A stretch of DNA of 64,000 nt from Bettongia penicillata ogilbyi (GCA_023548195.1 JAJHZJ010000413.1:16093941-16157940), one strand, 5' to 3'. Shown: positions 35,861 through 46,584, numbered from the stretch's first letter. Translations and numbers: made by a program. Notes: generated by a model from the sequence alone, not told the origin.

Positions 35861-36197
35861 TGTATGAAAAGGAATATTTTCATATGTTTGCTTTCTTGGT
35901 GTAACATTTTGAAAACAAGATACAAGTCCATTCTCCAATCAGAACAAAATTTGAAAGTCAAAGGGAGGACTATTTTTTTTTCTTAACAGGCTCAGTAGTC
36001 TATTATACAGTCCAGCAATATCTCACGCAATGAACATATGACCATTTGGTTCTAAAGAGAGGTGAATTTGGATGGGGCATGCAAGAATGAAGTAGTAAGG
36101 AGTTGCAGAATAATGACCTCAGGAATATAAAAATTATTTTAAATTCATATTATTCATTAGTTAACATGACAGCAATTTGTCTTCCAAATAGTACACC
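35861..36197. other. Non-coding stretch, nothing recognised
   Basis: No supported gene. Confidence 0.4.
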
Positions 36198-36290
36198 CAC
36201 ATATATATATATATATATGTGTGTGTATTTGTGTATATGATATACACGCATATAATAAACATATATGTTTATATATGTATATGTAGAGCT
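36198..36290. repeat. (TA)n/(TG)n alternating tract
   Basis: TA run, then TG run, then mixed TATA/CATA units. Confidence 0.85.
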
Positions 36291-36961
36291 AACCCATATC
36301 TATTTTTGTCTATTTAATTTTTAATCTATGGAATAAAACAAGCATTTCCAAAACATGGTATAATTAAAAAAATGGGGGTGGAGCCAAAATTGCAGAGTAA
36401 CAGCATGAACTTTCTTGAGTACTTCTCCTGAGCTCAGCCAAATACATGCAAAAATTGGCTCTAAATGATTTCTAAAGCTGTAGAACCCAAAGAAGATGAA
36501 GTGAAGCAAATCACTAACCTAAGACAACCTGAAAGGTCACCGGGAAGTATCTATAGCACCATACTGTGAGCAGAATACAGTCCAGTGTGGGCTGTGCTGG
36601 TACAGAGAGGACTTGAAGACCTTGGTGGGGGGGAGGAAGGTGAATCTCTTACACCTGTGGTGATTTCCACATTTCACAATCTCAAAATGCTGAGGAAAAA
36701 TTGAAAGGTCACTGAAAAAAAATCTGTCGTACTGATTGTGAGATAGTAGAGTGATATAGCCCCTGGGTGGCAGAGGGGTGAAGGGTTGGAGGAACCCACA
36801 GCAGGCACAGCAGTAGCAGGGGCAGCTGTCAGCACTGTTTCTGAGGCTCTAGACTTACAGATCATGGGGGGTTCAAGTGATTGACAGTATATGCCCCACC
36901 ACCACTGGAAGCAGAGAACTACCTTGAAAAGAGCTCAAAAGTCAAGTAAACGGCTGGGGAT

Positions 36962-37970
36962 ATGAGCAAAAACTGGAAAAAGAATCAGACTATAGAATCT
37001 TTCACTGGTGACAAGGAAGACCAAAATAGGCAAACAGAAGACAACAAAGTCAAAACCCCTACATCCGAAGTCTGCAAGAAAAATATGAATTTGGTCTTAG
37101 GCCATGGCAGAGCTCAAGAAGGATTTCAAAATCAAGTAAAAGAAGTAGAACAAAAATTAGGAAGAGAAATGAGAGTGATGCAAGAAAATCATTGAAAAAA
37201 AGTCAACTTCTTACAAAAGACATCCAAAAAACTTCTGAACAAAATAACACTTTAAAAAATAGATTAACCCAAATGACAAAAGAGATCCAAAAAGTCAACA
37301 AGGAGAAGAGTGCCCTAAAAAGCAGAATTAGCCAGATGGAAAAGGAGGTTCAAAAAGTCACTAAAGAAAAGAATTCCTTAAAGATTAGAATGGAGCTGAT
37401 GGAAGCTAGTGACTTTATGAAAAATTGAAAAATTATAAAACAAAACCAAAGGAATGATAAAATAGCAGACAATGTGAAATATCTCATTGGAGAAATAGCT
37501 GACATGGAAAATAGACCCAGGAGAGATAATTTAGAAATTATGAGACTACCTGAAAGGCATGATAAAAAAGAGTCTGGATATTATCTTTCAAGAAATAATC
37601 AAAGAAAACTGTCTTGATATTCTAGAACTAGAGGGTAAAATAAATATTGAAAGGACCCATCCATCTTCTCCTGAAAGATGTCCCCAAAGAAAAACCTATA
37701 GGAATAACCTAAGAATGTTCTAGCCAAATTCCAGAGCTCCCAGGTAAAGGGGGAAATATTTCAAGCAGGCAGAGATAAACAATTCAATTATTGTGGAAAT
37801 ACAATTAGCATAACACAAGATCTAGCAGCTTCTACATTAAGGGATTGCAGGGCTTAGAATATGATATTCCAGAGGTCCAAGGAGCTAGGATTAAAACTGA
37901 GAATCACCTACAAAACAAAACTGAGCATAATACTTCAGGGGGAAAAATGGTCATTCAATGAAATAGGGAA
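36962..37970 (+). pseudogene. HAL1-B ORF1, interrupted
   Basis: L1 ORF1p-like RNA-binding protein remnant. The start at 36962 ('MSKNWKKNQTIESFTGDK') aligns with the 'MPRKGKKSKTIEGYF' start of HAL1-A. Block 37192-37428 carries the coiled coil ('LKNRLTQMTKEIQKVNKEK', 'QMEKEVQKVTKEKNSLKI'). Beyond it an RRM-like part ('ENRPRRDNLEIMRLPE', 'FQEIIKENCLDILELEGK') is broken by frameshifts. The last coding stretch is separated by nearly 7 kb of L1-c: 'FLMKRPELNHKYVFQAQES' occurs at 44937-45000, after the insertion. Stops, frameshifts and the insertion make it non-functional. Confidence 0.82.
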
Positions 37971-37985
37971 CTTTCAAGCATTCTT
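37971..37985. repeat. Target-site duplication of L1-c, 3' copy
   Basis: CTTTCAAGCATTCTT here and CTTTCTAGCATTCTT at 44924-44938 differ by one base in fifteen. Both are the HAL1-B ORF1 sequence, so the insertion point within HAL1-B is exact. Confidence 0.88.
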
Positions 37986-37994
37986 TCTTTTTTT

Positions 37995-38081
37995 AAATAG
38001 TACTTTAAGGTTTTCAAAACATATATTTAATTCATTTGATTCATATAACATCCCTTGGAGGTGGGGGCTATCATTGCCCTC
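37995..38081 (-). mobile_element. MIR segment carried as L1 3' transduction
   Basis: Between the L1-c tail (38082) and the TSD-adjacent T-run (37986-37994) lies sequence matching reversed MIR: 'tactttaaggttttcaaaac', then 'ttcatttgattcatataaca' and 'cccttggaggtgggggctat'. It is absent at the 3' ends of L1-a and L1-b. On the minus strand an ATTAAA lies at 38031-38026, about 30 bases before the second tail. That fits read-through past the L1 signal to a downstream poly(A) site. Confidence 0.72.
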
Positions 38082-38499
38082 TTTTTTAATTTTTATTTTA
38101 TTTTTTATTTTTTTAAATTTACTTATTTATTTTTTTTAATGTTTTACAATCATTTCCTTAAAGTTAAGATTTTATCCCACCCAATCTTCCCCAATTACCC
38201 CCCCTCCCTCCCCGTGACAGCATACAATTTTGTATAGGTTCTACATATACTTTCCTATTGAGCACATTTTCACTATAGTCATACTATGTAATCGAACTAA
38301 AATAAATGGAAAAAATCATATAACAAATCAAAACATAATACACTGAAACCCGTCCCCCACACACAAACATGATCTGCTACATTCTGCGAATGACTTCCAT
38401 ATTTCTTTCTCTGAGTATGGAAGGCATTTTGCCTTAGAAGACCAACATTAGGATTTTTTTTTTCTCAGTAAGTTCTTGTGTTATTACAAAGTTCCAAGT

Positions 38500-41400
38500 C
38501 TACCAGAAAAAACTCTCACAGACTGTGGTCGTTGCTGTACACAAAATTCTCCTGGTTCTGCTCCTCTCGCTCAGCATCAGGTCATATAAGTCCTTCCAGG
38601 CCTCCCTGAAGTCTTCTTGTTCATCATTTCTTATGGTGCAATAGTACTCCATTATATTCATATGCCATAATTTATTCAGCAATTCCCCAATTGGTGGGCA
38701 TCCCCTTGACTTCCAGTTTTTGGCTACCACGAAGAGTGCTGCTATAAATATTTTTGTACACGTGGGACCCTTTCCCGTTTTTATAATCTCTTGGGGATAC
38801 AGTCCTAGTAGCGATATTTCTGGGTCAAAGGGTATGCACATTTTTGTAGCCCTTTGGGCATAATTTCAAAACCGTTCTCCAGAAGGGGTTGGATGATCTC
38901 ACAGCTCCACCAACAATGAATTAGTGTTCCAACTCTCCCACATCCTCTCCAGCATTTATCATTTTCTTGTTCTGTCACATTGGCCAAACTTACAGGTGTG
39001 ATGTGGTACTTCAGAGTTGTTTTGATTTGGCATCTCTCTAATGAATAGTGATTTAGAGAACCTTTTCATATGATTATAGATATCTTTGATTTCTTCCCCT
39101 GAAAATTGCTTGTTCATATCCTTTGACCATTTATCAATTGGGGAATGGCTTCTATGGTTATATATTTGAGTTAGTTCTCTATATATTCTAGAAATGAGGC
39201 TTTTATCCCCGAGCTTAGCCATAAAATTTTTTTCACAATTTACTACATCCCTCCGAATTTAGGTTGCATTGGGTTTGGTTGTGCAAAAACTTTTCAGTTT
39301 AAAGTAATCAAAATTATCCATCTTGCATTTCATAATGCTTTCTATCATTTCTTTAGAAAAAAAATTCTTCCCCTCTCCATAAATCTGATAAATACACTGT
39401 TCCTTGCTTCTCCAGTTTATTCATGGTATCAATCTTTATACCTAAATCATGTACCCATTTGGACTTTATTCTTGTGTACGCTGTCAGGCATAGGTTTATG
39501 CCTAATTTCCGCCACACAGTTAACCAGTTTTCCCAGCAATTTTTGCCGAACAGTGAGTTCTTATCCCAGAAGCTGGGATCTTTGGGTTTATCAAACAGGA
39601 GGTTGCTATATTCCTTGCCTACTGTGTCTTGAGTGCCAAGTCTATTCCATTATTCTACCCCTTTGTTTCTTAGCCAATACCAAGTGGTTTTGATAATTGC
39701 TGCTTTATAATACAATTTGAGGTCTGGTAGCACTAGGCCACCTTCCCAAGCATTTCTTTTCATTAGTCCCTTTGATATTCTGGACCTTTTGTTTTTCCAA
39801 ATGAATTTTGATATTATTTTATCCAGCTCTAGAAAATAATTATCTGATAGTTTAATTGGTATGGCACTAAATAAGTAGATTAATTTAGGTAGAATTGTCA
39901 TTTTTATTATATTAGCTCGGCCTACCCATGAACAACTGATGTTTTTCCACTTACTTAAATCTGACTTTATTTGTGCAAAAAGTATCTTGTAATTGTGTTC
40001 ATATAATCCCTGGGTTTGTTTTGGCAGGTAAACTCCTAAGTATTTTATAGTGTCTACTCTAGCTTAAAATGGAATTTCTCTTTCTATCTCTTGCTGTTGG
40101 ACTTTGTTGCTAATGTATAGGAATGCAGAAGATTTGTGTGGGTTTATTTTGTAACCTGCAACTTTGCAAAAGTTGTTTATTATTTCAAGTAGTTTTTTTT
40201 TTACTTGAATCTCTGGGATTCTCTAAGTATATCATCATATCATCTGCAAAGAGTGATAACTTAGTTTCTTCTTTGGCTATTTTTATTCCTTCAATTTCTT
40301 TATCTTGTCTAACTGCTACCGCTAATATTTCTAGTACCATATTGAATAATAATGGGCATCCTTGTTTCACCCCTGACCTTATTTGAAATGCATCTAGCTT
40401 ATGCCCATTGTGTATAATGCTTGCTGAAGGTTTTAGGTAGATACTGCTAATTATTTTATGGAAAGTTCCCTTTACCCTATGTTCTCCAGTGTTTTTAATA
40501 GGAATGGGTATTGTATTTTGTCGAAAGCTTTTAATGCATCAATTGAGATAATCATGTGTTTTTTGTTAGTTTTGTTGTTGATATGATCAATAATGCTAAT
40601 AGTTTTCCTAATATTGAACCAGCCCTGCATTCCTAGTATGAAACTTACCTGGTCATAATGTATTATTCTCTTGATAAGATGCAGTATTCATTTTGCTAAA
40701 ATCTTGTTGAAAATTTTTGCATCTATATTCATTAGAGAAATTGGTCTATAATTTTCTTTTTCTGTTTTATCTCTTCCTGGTTTGGGTATCAAAACCATAT
40801 TTGTATCATAGAAAGAATTTGGGAGGACTCCTTCTTCCCCAATTTTCAAAAATAGTCTATATAGTATTGGAATTAACTGTTCTTTAAAGGTTTGATAGAA
40901 TTCACTTGTGAATCCATCTGGTCCTGGAGATTTTTTCCTAGGGAATTCATTGATGGCTTGTTCAATTTCTTTTTCTGAGATGGGGTTGTTTAAGTATTCA
41001 ACTTCCTCTTCTGTTAATCTGGGCAATTTGTATTTTTTAAAATATTCATCCATCTCATTTAGATTACCGAATTTGTGGGCATAAAGTTGGGCAAAGTAAT
41101 TTCTAATTATTGTTTTAATTTCCTCCTCATTGGAGGTGAGTTCACCCCTTTCATTTTTAATATTAGTAATATGATTTTCTTCTTTCCTTTTTTAATCAAA
41201 TTGACAAAAGGTTTATCAATTTTATTAGTTTTTTCACAACACCAACTATTGGTTTTATTTATTAATTCAATAGTTTTCTTAATTTCAATTTTATTAATCT
41301 CTCCTTTGGTTTTCAGTATTTCTAATTTGGTATTTTCATGGGGATTTCCAATTTGTTCTTTTTCTAGCTTTTTTAGCTGCATACCCAAGTCATTGATCTC

Positions 41401-42387
41401 CTCTTTCTCTACTTTATTTATGTAGGCATTCAAAGATATAAAACTTCCCCTAAGAACTGCTTTTGCAGTATCCCATAAGATTTGGTAGGTTGTCTCATTT
41501 TTGTCATTCTCTTGAATGAAGTTGTTGATTGTTTCTATGATTTCTTCTTTAACCCGTTCCTTCTTTAGGATTAGTTTATTTAGTTTCCAATTGATTTTTG
41601 CTTTATCTTTCCATGGCCTTTTATTACATATAATTTTTATTGCATTATGATCTGAGAAGGATGCACTGGTTATCTCTGCCTTTCTGCACTGGATTTTGAG
41701 ATTTTTATGTCCTACTACATGGTCAATTTTTGTAAATGTTGCATGTACTTCTGAGAAAAAGGTATATTCCTTTCTATTCCCATTCAATTTTCTCCAAAGA
41801 TCTATCATATCTACCTTATCTAGAGTTTTATTTACCTCCTTAACCTCTTTCTTCTTTATTTTGAGGTTAGATTTATCAAGTTCAGAAAGAGGGAGGCTGA
41901 GGTCCCCCACTAGTATAGTTTTGCTGTCAATTTCTTCCTTCAACTCCCCCAACCTCTCCTCTAAGAATTTGGATGCTATACCACTTGGAGCATACATGTT
42001 TAGTAATGATATTGCTTCATTTTCTATGGTGCCTTTTAGCAGGATATAGTTTGCATCCTTATCCCTTTTGATTGGATCTATTTCTGCTTTTGCTTTGTCT
42101 GAGATTAGGATTGCTACTCCTGCCTTTCTTACATCAGCTGAAGCACAATATATTCTGCTCCATCCTTTGACCTTTATCCTATGTGTATCTCCCCATTTCA
42201 AATGTGTTTCTTGTAAGCAGCATATTGTTGGATTATGGCTTTTAATCCATTCTGCTATCCGTCTCCGTTTTATGGGAGAATTCATTCCATTCACATTCAG
42301 AGTTATGATTACAATCTGTGTATTTCCCTCCATCTTCTTTCGCACCATTTGTGCTTTTAGCTCTGCTGTCTCCTTTCCCCTCCTCAC
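38500..42387 (-). pseudogene. L1-c ORF2 (endonuclease-reverse transcriptase), full span, broken
   Basis: The span is about 3.9 kb, close to the usual ~1,275-1,300 codons. The 5' block 42387-41107 (426 codons) holds the AP-like endonuclease: 'VIITLNVNGMNSPIKRRRI', 'CCLQETHLKWGDTHRIK' and 'DHNAIKI' near its end. In the 'GDFNTPLS' motif of other L1s this copy has 'GDLSLPLS', so the catalytic asparagine is serine. The RT domain follows in 41053-40688 ('[14 protein letters not shown]', '[19 protein letters not shown]') and 40370-40185 ('LFADDMMIYLENPRDS'). Then come 39901-39650, 39222-38959, 38987-38805 and 38841-38500 with the C-terminal 'SRGCPPIGELLNKLWH' and 'NDEQEDFREAWKDLYD'. Frames change at least five times. 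It is non-functional but readable throughout. Confidence 0.9.
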
Positions 42388-42916
42388 TAATATTCACTTT
42401 TCACCACCTCCTCTTGCTGCCTTCCCCTCCTACTTTTAGCCCCCCCTCCCTTTAACTCCCCTTTACTCTTATTGCTTCTTCCCTCCCTGTTAGCCTCCCT
42501 CCCCTTTCTTCCCCCTTCCTCTCCTACTGCTTATAGAGCTAATTAGGATTTTCTACTTAAGTTTATTGTTCCGTGCTTTAAACAAACCCGATGAGAAAAC
42601 CTCTCACAGAATGCTCATCTCACTCCCCTCTTTCCCTCTACTATGATTTTGTACTTCTTCTTGTGAAGTAATTTGCCATTTTCTGCTTCCTCCTTTTCAC
42701 ACCTCCTATTACAATCCCTTCTCATACTTAAATCATATTTTTTATCATGCTATCATTTACTTTATACCCATTCCCCCTATGCATATCCCTTTTATATTTC
42801 TTAATAGACACACAGTTTTCAAGATTAACAGGTATCATCTTCCCTTATCGGAAGGTAAACAATTTGCCCTAATTGAGTAGCAAATTGTTCTCTCCCCCCT
42901 CCCCCCATTTACCTTT
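42388..42916 (-). other. L1-c inter-ORF spacer, unusually long and purine-rich
   Basis: About 530 bases separate the ORF1 stop from the first ORF2 ATG, against roughly 60 in human L1. On the sense strand it is A/G-rich with repeated G-runs (complement of 42420-42530) and resembles the 3' UTR of the HAL1 elements. Both share 'GGCAAATTA' followed by a purine stretch and 'GTAGAGGGAAAGAGG'-like sequence. It links HAL1 tails to L1. Confidence 0.7.
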
Positions 42917-43822
42917 TTATGATTCTCTTGAGACCTGCATTTGAAGATCGAATTGTCTATTAAGTTCTGGCATTTTGGTCAGGAAACTCTGGAAATCCCT
43001 TACTTCGTTCAATGACTTTCTCCTTGCCTGAAATGTTATGCTGAACTTTGCTGGGTAGTTGATCCTTGGTTGTATTCCCAGCTCCTTTGCCTTACGGAAT
43101 ATTGGGTTCCAATTCTTTCAATCTTTTAATGTAGAAGCTGCAAGGTCCTGTGTAATCCTGATTGTATCTCCTTGATATTTAAATTGTTTCTTTCTGGCTG
43201 CTTGTAATATTTTCTCCTTCACTTGATAGCTCTGGAATTTGGCAACTATATTTCTTGGGGTTTTGAGTTTGGAGTCCCTTTCAGGAGGGGAATGGTGGAT
43301 TCTTTTGATGACGATTTTGCCCTCTGAATCTAGTACTTCTGGGCAGTTTTCCTTGATGATTTCCTGGAAGATATTGTCCAGGCTCTTTTCTCCATCCTGA
43401 GTTTCTGGCAGGCCAATAATTCTTAAGTTTTCTCTTCTGGATCTCTTTTCCAGGTCAGTTGTTTTTCCAATTAGATATTTTACATTTTCTTCTATCTTTT
43501 CATTCTTTAGATTTTGTTTGACTGATTCTTGCTGTCTCATTGAGTCGTTAGTTTCTACTTGCCCAATTCTAATCTTCATCAAATTGTTTTCTTCCGTTAA
43601 CTTTTGCATCTCCTTTTCCATTTTCCCAATTTTTCCTTTTAAGAAGCTATTTTCTCCAGTTAATTTTTGAACTTCTTTTTCCATTTGTTCAATTTTCCTT
43701 TTCAAGGAGATGTTCTCATTAGTGAATTCTTTCTTAATAATTTTAAAATCATTGGCCAGTTTATCTTCTATTTCCTTCTTCAGTTGTTCCAGGAGAGCTG
43801 CTTGTACTTGTGAGTAGTTCAT
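42917..43822 (-). pseudogene. L1-c ORF1 (ORF1p), one in-frame stop
   Basis: The frame spans 302 codons from the ATG at 43822 ('MNYSQVQAALLEQLKKEIED') to a TAA at 42917-42919. It encodes the L1 RNA-binding trimeric protein: a heptad coiled coil over about residues 5-90 ('QMEKEVQKLTGENSFLKGKI', 'KMEKEMQKLTEENNLMKIRI'), an RRM ('DLEKRSRRENLRIIGLPE', 'IFQEIIKENCPEVLD', 'RIHHSPPERDSK') and a C-terminal domain ('NIVAKFQSYQVKEKILQAAR', 'GDTIRITQDLA'). A single TGA after 'ASTLKD' (43118-43120) interrupts it. This is probably a CGA codon lost by CpG decay, since the same frame continues cleanly to the natural stop. It is one substitution from open but unlikely to be active. Confidence 0.9.
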
Positions 43823-44922
43823 AGTCCCTTCTGAAGTCTCAGATGGAAGTACAGTCTCAACTGTGACCTCTTTAGGGTTTGTGTTTTGGTCCTTATCCCC
43901 ATGGAAAGATTCTCTGGTTCTTTAGGCCCTCTGCTTTTTCCTGTTCATGATTTTGATTGAGTGTTGTGGCTTCTGGTTCTTTCAGTCAAAAGCTAGAGAA
44001 CGTTTTGCTGAGCTGATGTGTGAAAAAGCTAAAAGCAGGTTTTAGTTTGGTGTTTCCCTGATCAGCCCTGGGTTTAGCTTGTTAAGTGTGGGGGAGGGGT
44101 GGTCTGGTCACAGGAGATCTCCTCAACTGAACTGAGGCAAAGGCAAGCTCAGGGGCTGGTAATCCCAGCTGCCCTATTGTCTTTCTGATTCTCCTGGACA
44201 GCTGAGGCACGCCTAGATGCTAATGCGTGTTCCCAACCCTCCTGGGGCTCCTCTCCTGGCGTTGAGGCTTGCCTGGGTCCTAGTGCAAGTTTTCTCTGCC
44301 TTGGGTCCTCTGTCCTTCCAGTTTGCCTCTGCCACCGTAGGAGGAATCCCCCTTAGCTATTTTCCTCGTCTCAGGTGTTATGAGACTATTGGTCTCCTTC
44401 TATTTCTACTGATCTGGGATTTTTCTGGGGAGATATTTTATGGTTCTTTCACGGTCATCAAGGGGGAAGGAGAGAGCATTAGCTGATCACTCCGCCATCC
44501 TGGCTCCCAGAAGTTCAAGTAAGTGACTTACCGAAGTTTGATCTTTGGGCTGAAGGTCTCAGGAGCTGCTGCGCTGATATCTGGCGCTCCGAGGCTCTCA
44601 CTGACTCGGTTCGGCTTGTCTCCCACCCCGGGTGCCGCTCCTCTGGTTCCGCCTGCCACTCAGGTTTCTCGGGTCCCTTCTGCTCCACTGAGCTGGCCAT
44701 GCTGCTCTGTGCACTGTGGGCTCACCCCCACAGAACAGATCCTTCCGGTGGACCTTCCAGTCCAAGCTGAGCTCCGAATCCATCACCGTCTGTCTCCCAC
44801 TGGATTCTGCACCTCCAAAATTTGGTCGGATTCTCCTTTCAGAGGTACCTGGAGGAGTTTTTCTGAGAGCTTAGGTGAGTCATTGCTCTCACTCCTCCAT
44901 CTTGGCTCCGCCCCCCCCCCCC
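43823..44922 (-). promoter_or_regulatory. L1-c 5' UTR with two promoter-like starts
   Basis: Two copies of the L1 5'-terminal motif occur in sense orientation: 'GGAGCCAAGATGGAGGAGTG' at the outer end (complement of 44890-44909) and 'GGAGCCAGGATGGCGGAGTG' internally (complement of 44486-44505). Each has a YY1-type core. The outer unit (44511-44922) is GC- and CpG-rich; the inner unit (43823-44510) leads into ORF1. Both lie inside the TSD, so they belong to one insertion. Promoter function is inferred from L1 biology. Confidence 0.7.
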
Positions 44923-44923
44923 A

Positions 44924-44938
44924 CTTTCTAGCATTCTT
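44924..44938. repeat. Target-site duplication of L1-c, 5' copy
   Basis: CTTTCTAGCATTCTT, partner of 37971-37985. HAL1-B ORF1 continues directly from here. Confidence 0.88.
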
Positions 44939-46029
44939 GATGAAAAGACCAGAGTTGAATCATAAATATGTCTTTCAAGCACAAGAGTCAAGAAAAGCAA
45001 GAAAAGGTAAACAGGAAAGAGAAATCATAAGGGACTTACTAAAATTGAAAGGTTTACACCTCTACATGGAAAGATAATATTTGTAACTCATGAGACTTTT
45101 CCCAGTATTTGGGTAATTGGAGGGATTATATATATATATACAGAGGGCACAGAGTGACTTGAATAGTAAGGGATTGTATCTAAAAAAATAAAATTAAGGG
45201 GTGAGAGAGGAATATATTAGGAGGAGAAAGGAGAAATAGAATGGAACAAACTATGTCTCACTTAAAGGAGACAAGAAAAAAACTTTTTCAATGGAGGGGA
45301 AGAGGGGAAGTTGAGAAGGGAAAAAGTGAACCTTACTCTCATCACATTTGACTTAAGGAAGGAATGACATGCACACTCAATTTTCAATGAAAATCTATGT
45401 TACACTACAGGAAAGTAGTGGAGAAGGGGATTAGCAAGGTATGAGAGATGACAGGAGGGAGGCAAATGGGAGGAGGGGGTTATTAGAAGCAAACTCTTTT
45501 GAAGAAGACCATGATCAAAAGAGAGAATACAATAAATGGGGGACAGGATAGGATGGAGGGAAATATTGTTAGTATTTTACAACATCACTTTTATGTAAGT
45601 CTTTTGCATAACTGCACATGTATAGAATATATTGAATTGTTTGCCTTCTCAGTGGGAATGTGTGAGGAGGGAGGAAGGGAAAGAAGTTGGACCTCAAAGT
45701 TTTAAAAATCCAATGTTAAAAATTGTTTTTACATGTAACTGTCAAATAAAATAGACAGGTAATGGGTTATAGAAATTTATGTAGACCTACAAGAAAATAG
45801 AGGAGATAGGATAAGGGAAGGTAGGGGTGTGACAGAAGGAAGGGCAGATTGGGGGAGAAAGTAATCAGAATATATGCTGTTTTTGGGTGGGCAGAGGGGA
45901 GAGATGGGAAGAAAATTTGAAACTCAAAATCTTGTGGATAATTTGCAACTCAAAATTTTATAAAAAATGAATGCTAAAACTTCTCTGTGTAATTGGAAAA
46001 AATAAAACACTATCAAAAAATAAAAAAAA
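44939..46029 (+). mobile_element. HAL1-B, 3' part
   Basis: Resumes the ORF1 end (to about 45077), followed by the HAL1 3' UTR: purine-rich with GGGA runs (45400-45480 and 45660-45680) and a short TA repeat at 45129-45141, where HAL1-A and HAL1-C carry TG repeats. It ends in 'cactatcaaaaaataaaaaa'. No ORF2 sequence occurs. An open frame at 44523-45077 spans the L1-c/HAL1-B junction by chance. Confidence 0.82.
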
Positions 46030-46074
46030 ATTAAAAGATGAGTGCACATGAAACTGCAAATCTGTTAAGTACAA

Positions 46075-46169
46075 CTTGCTATTCCTTTTAAATACATGTT
46101 ATTATATACAATTGTTTATTTTTCTTTTTTTCTTCCCTTTTCCTGCCTTGGAGATGGTTATCATTAGAC

Positions 46170-46214
<45 letters not shown>

Positions 46215-46530
46215 CATTCTATACATGCTTCTCTATGTCAATTCTCTGGATGCAGATTGGATTTTCCTTCACATGTCTTTCGTGGTTAATTTTGGTATTT
46301 ATAATAGTCAAAATGACTCATTCCCTCAAAATTGTTCTTAAAACAATGCCATTGTTACTATACACAATGTTCTCTTGTTTTGGTTCTACTTATTTTGCAT
46401 TTCATCATTCTGTGCAAGTCTGTCCATGCATTTTCTAAAATCATTCAACTCATTACTTACAGAACAATAATATTCCATCACAACAATAGTCTACAACTTA
46501 TTCAGGAATTATATTATACTACTCAACAGC
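46075..46530 (-). mobile_element. Old L1 3' end (ORF2 C-terminus)
   Basis: The plus strand from about 46350 ('acaatgttctcttgttttgg', 'attccatcacaacaatagtc', 'tacaacttattcaggaatta') parallels the ORF2 C-terminal region of L1-a, L1-b and L1-c ('gcacaatagtactccattac' etc.) with much more divergence. A (TA)n run at 46168-46212 interrupts the 3' UTR. Confidence 0.65.
46168..46212. repeat. (TA)n microsatellite
   Basis: About 20 uninterrupted TA units. Confidence 0.95.
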
Positions 46531-46584
46531 ATTTATTATTTTTGAAAGACTTCAGTGTATGTATAAGAAAATATAAGAAAAGTT

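Larger units (their letters stand above)
36375..37985 (+). mobile_element. HAL1-B, 5' part (element split by L1-c)
   Basis: The plus strand starts 'GGGGTGGAGCCAAAATTGCA' and continues through a 5' UTR into an ORF1-like gene. At 37971-37985 it is cut by the L1-c insertion and resumes at 44939, running to an A-rich end at about 46029. Removing the L1 gives a 2.7-kb element, matching HAL1-A and HAL1-C. A probable TSD is ATTAAAAAAATG (36363-36374) against ATTAAAAGATG (46030-46040). It is more diverged than the other two. Confidence 0.82.
37986..44922 (-). mobile_element. L1-c: full-length marsupial L1 with 3' extension, nested in HAL1-B
   Basis: Minus-strand order: a 5' UTR of about 1.1 kb (44922-43823), ORF1 (43822-42917), an inter-ORF spacer of about 530 bp, ORF2 (42387 to about 38500), a 3' UTR, and an A-rich tail (T-run 38082-38150 on the plus strand). 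An 87-bp MIR-like segment and a second short A-tail (37986-37994) follow. A 15-bp TSD with one mismatch encloses everything. Both ORFs are damaged (one stop in ORF1, several breaks in ORF2). The 12-base C-run at 44911-44922 is G on the sense strand, directly at the 5' end. Confidence 0.9.

Noticed and set aside
41696..42439. Plus-strand frames of 117-123 codons
   Set aside because: Antisense shadows of the L1-c endonuclease and spacer.
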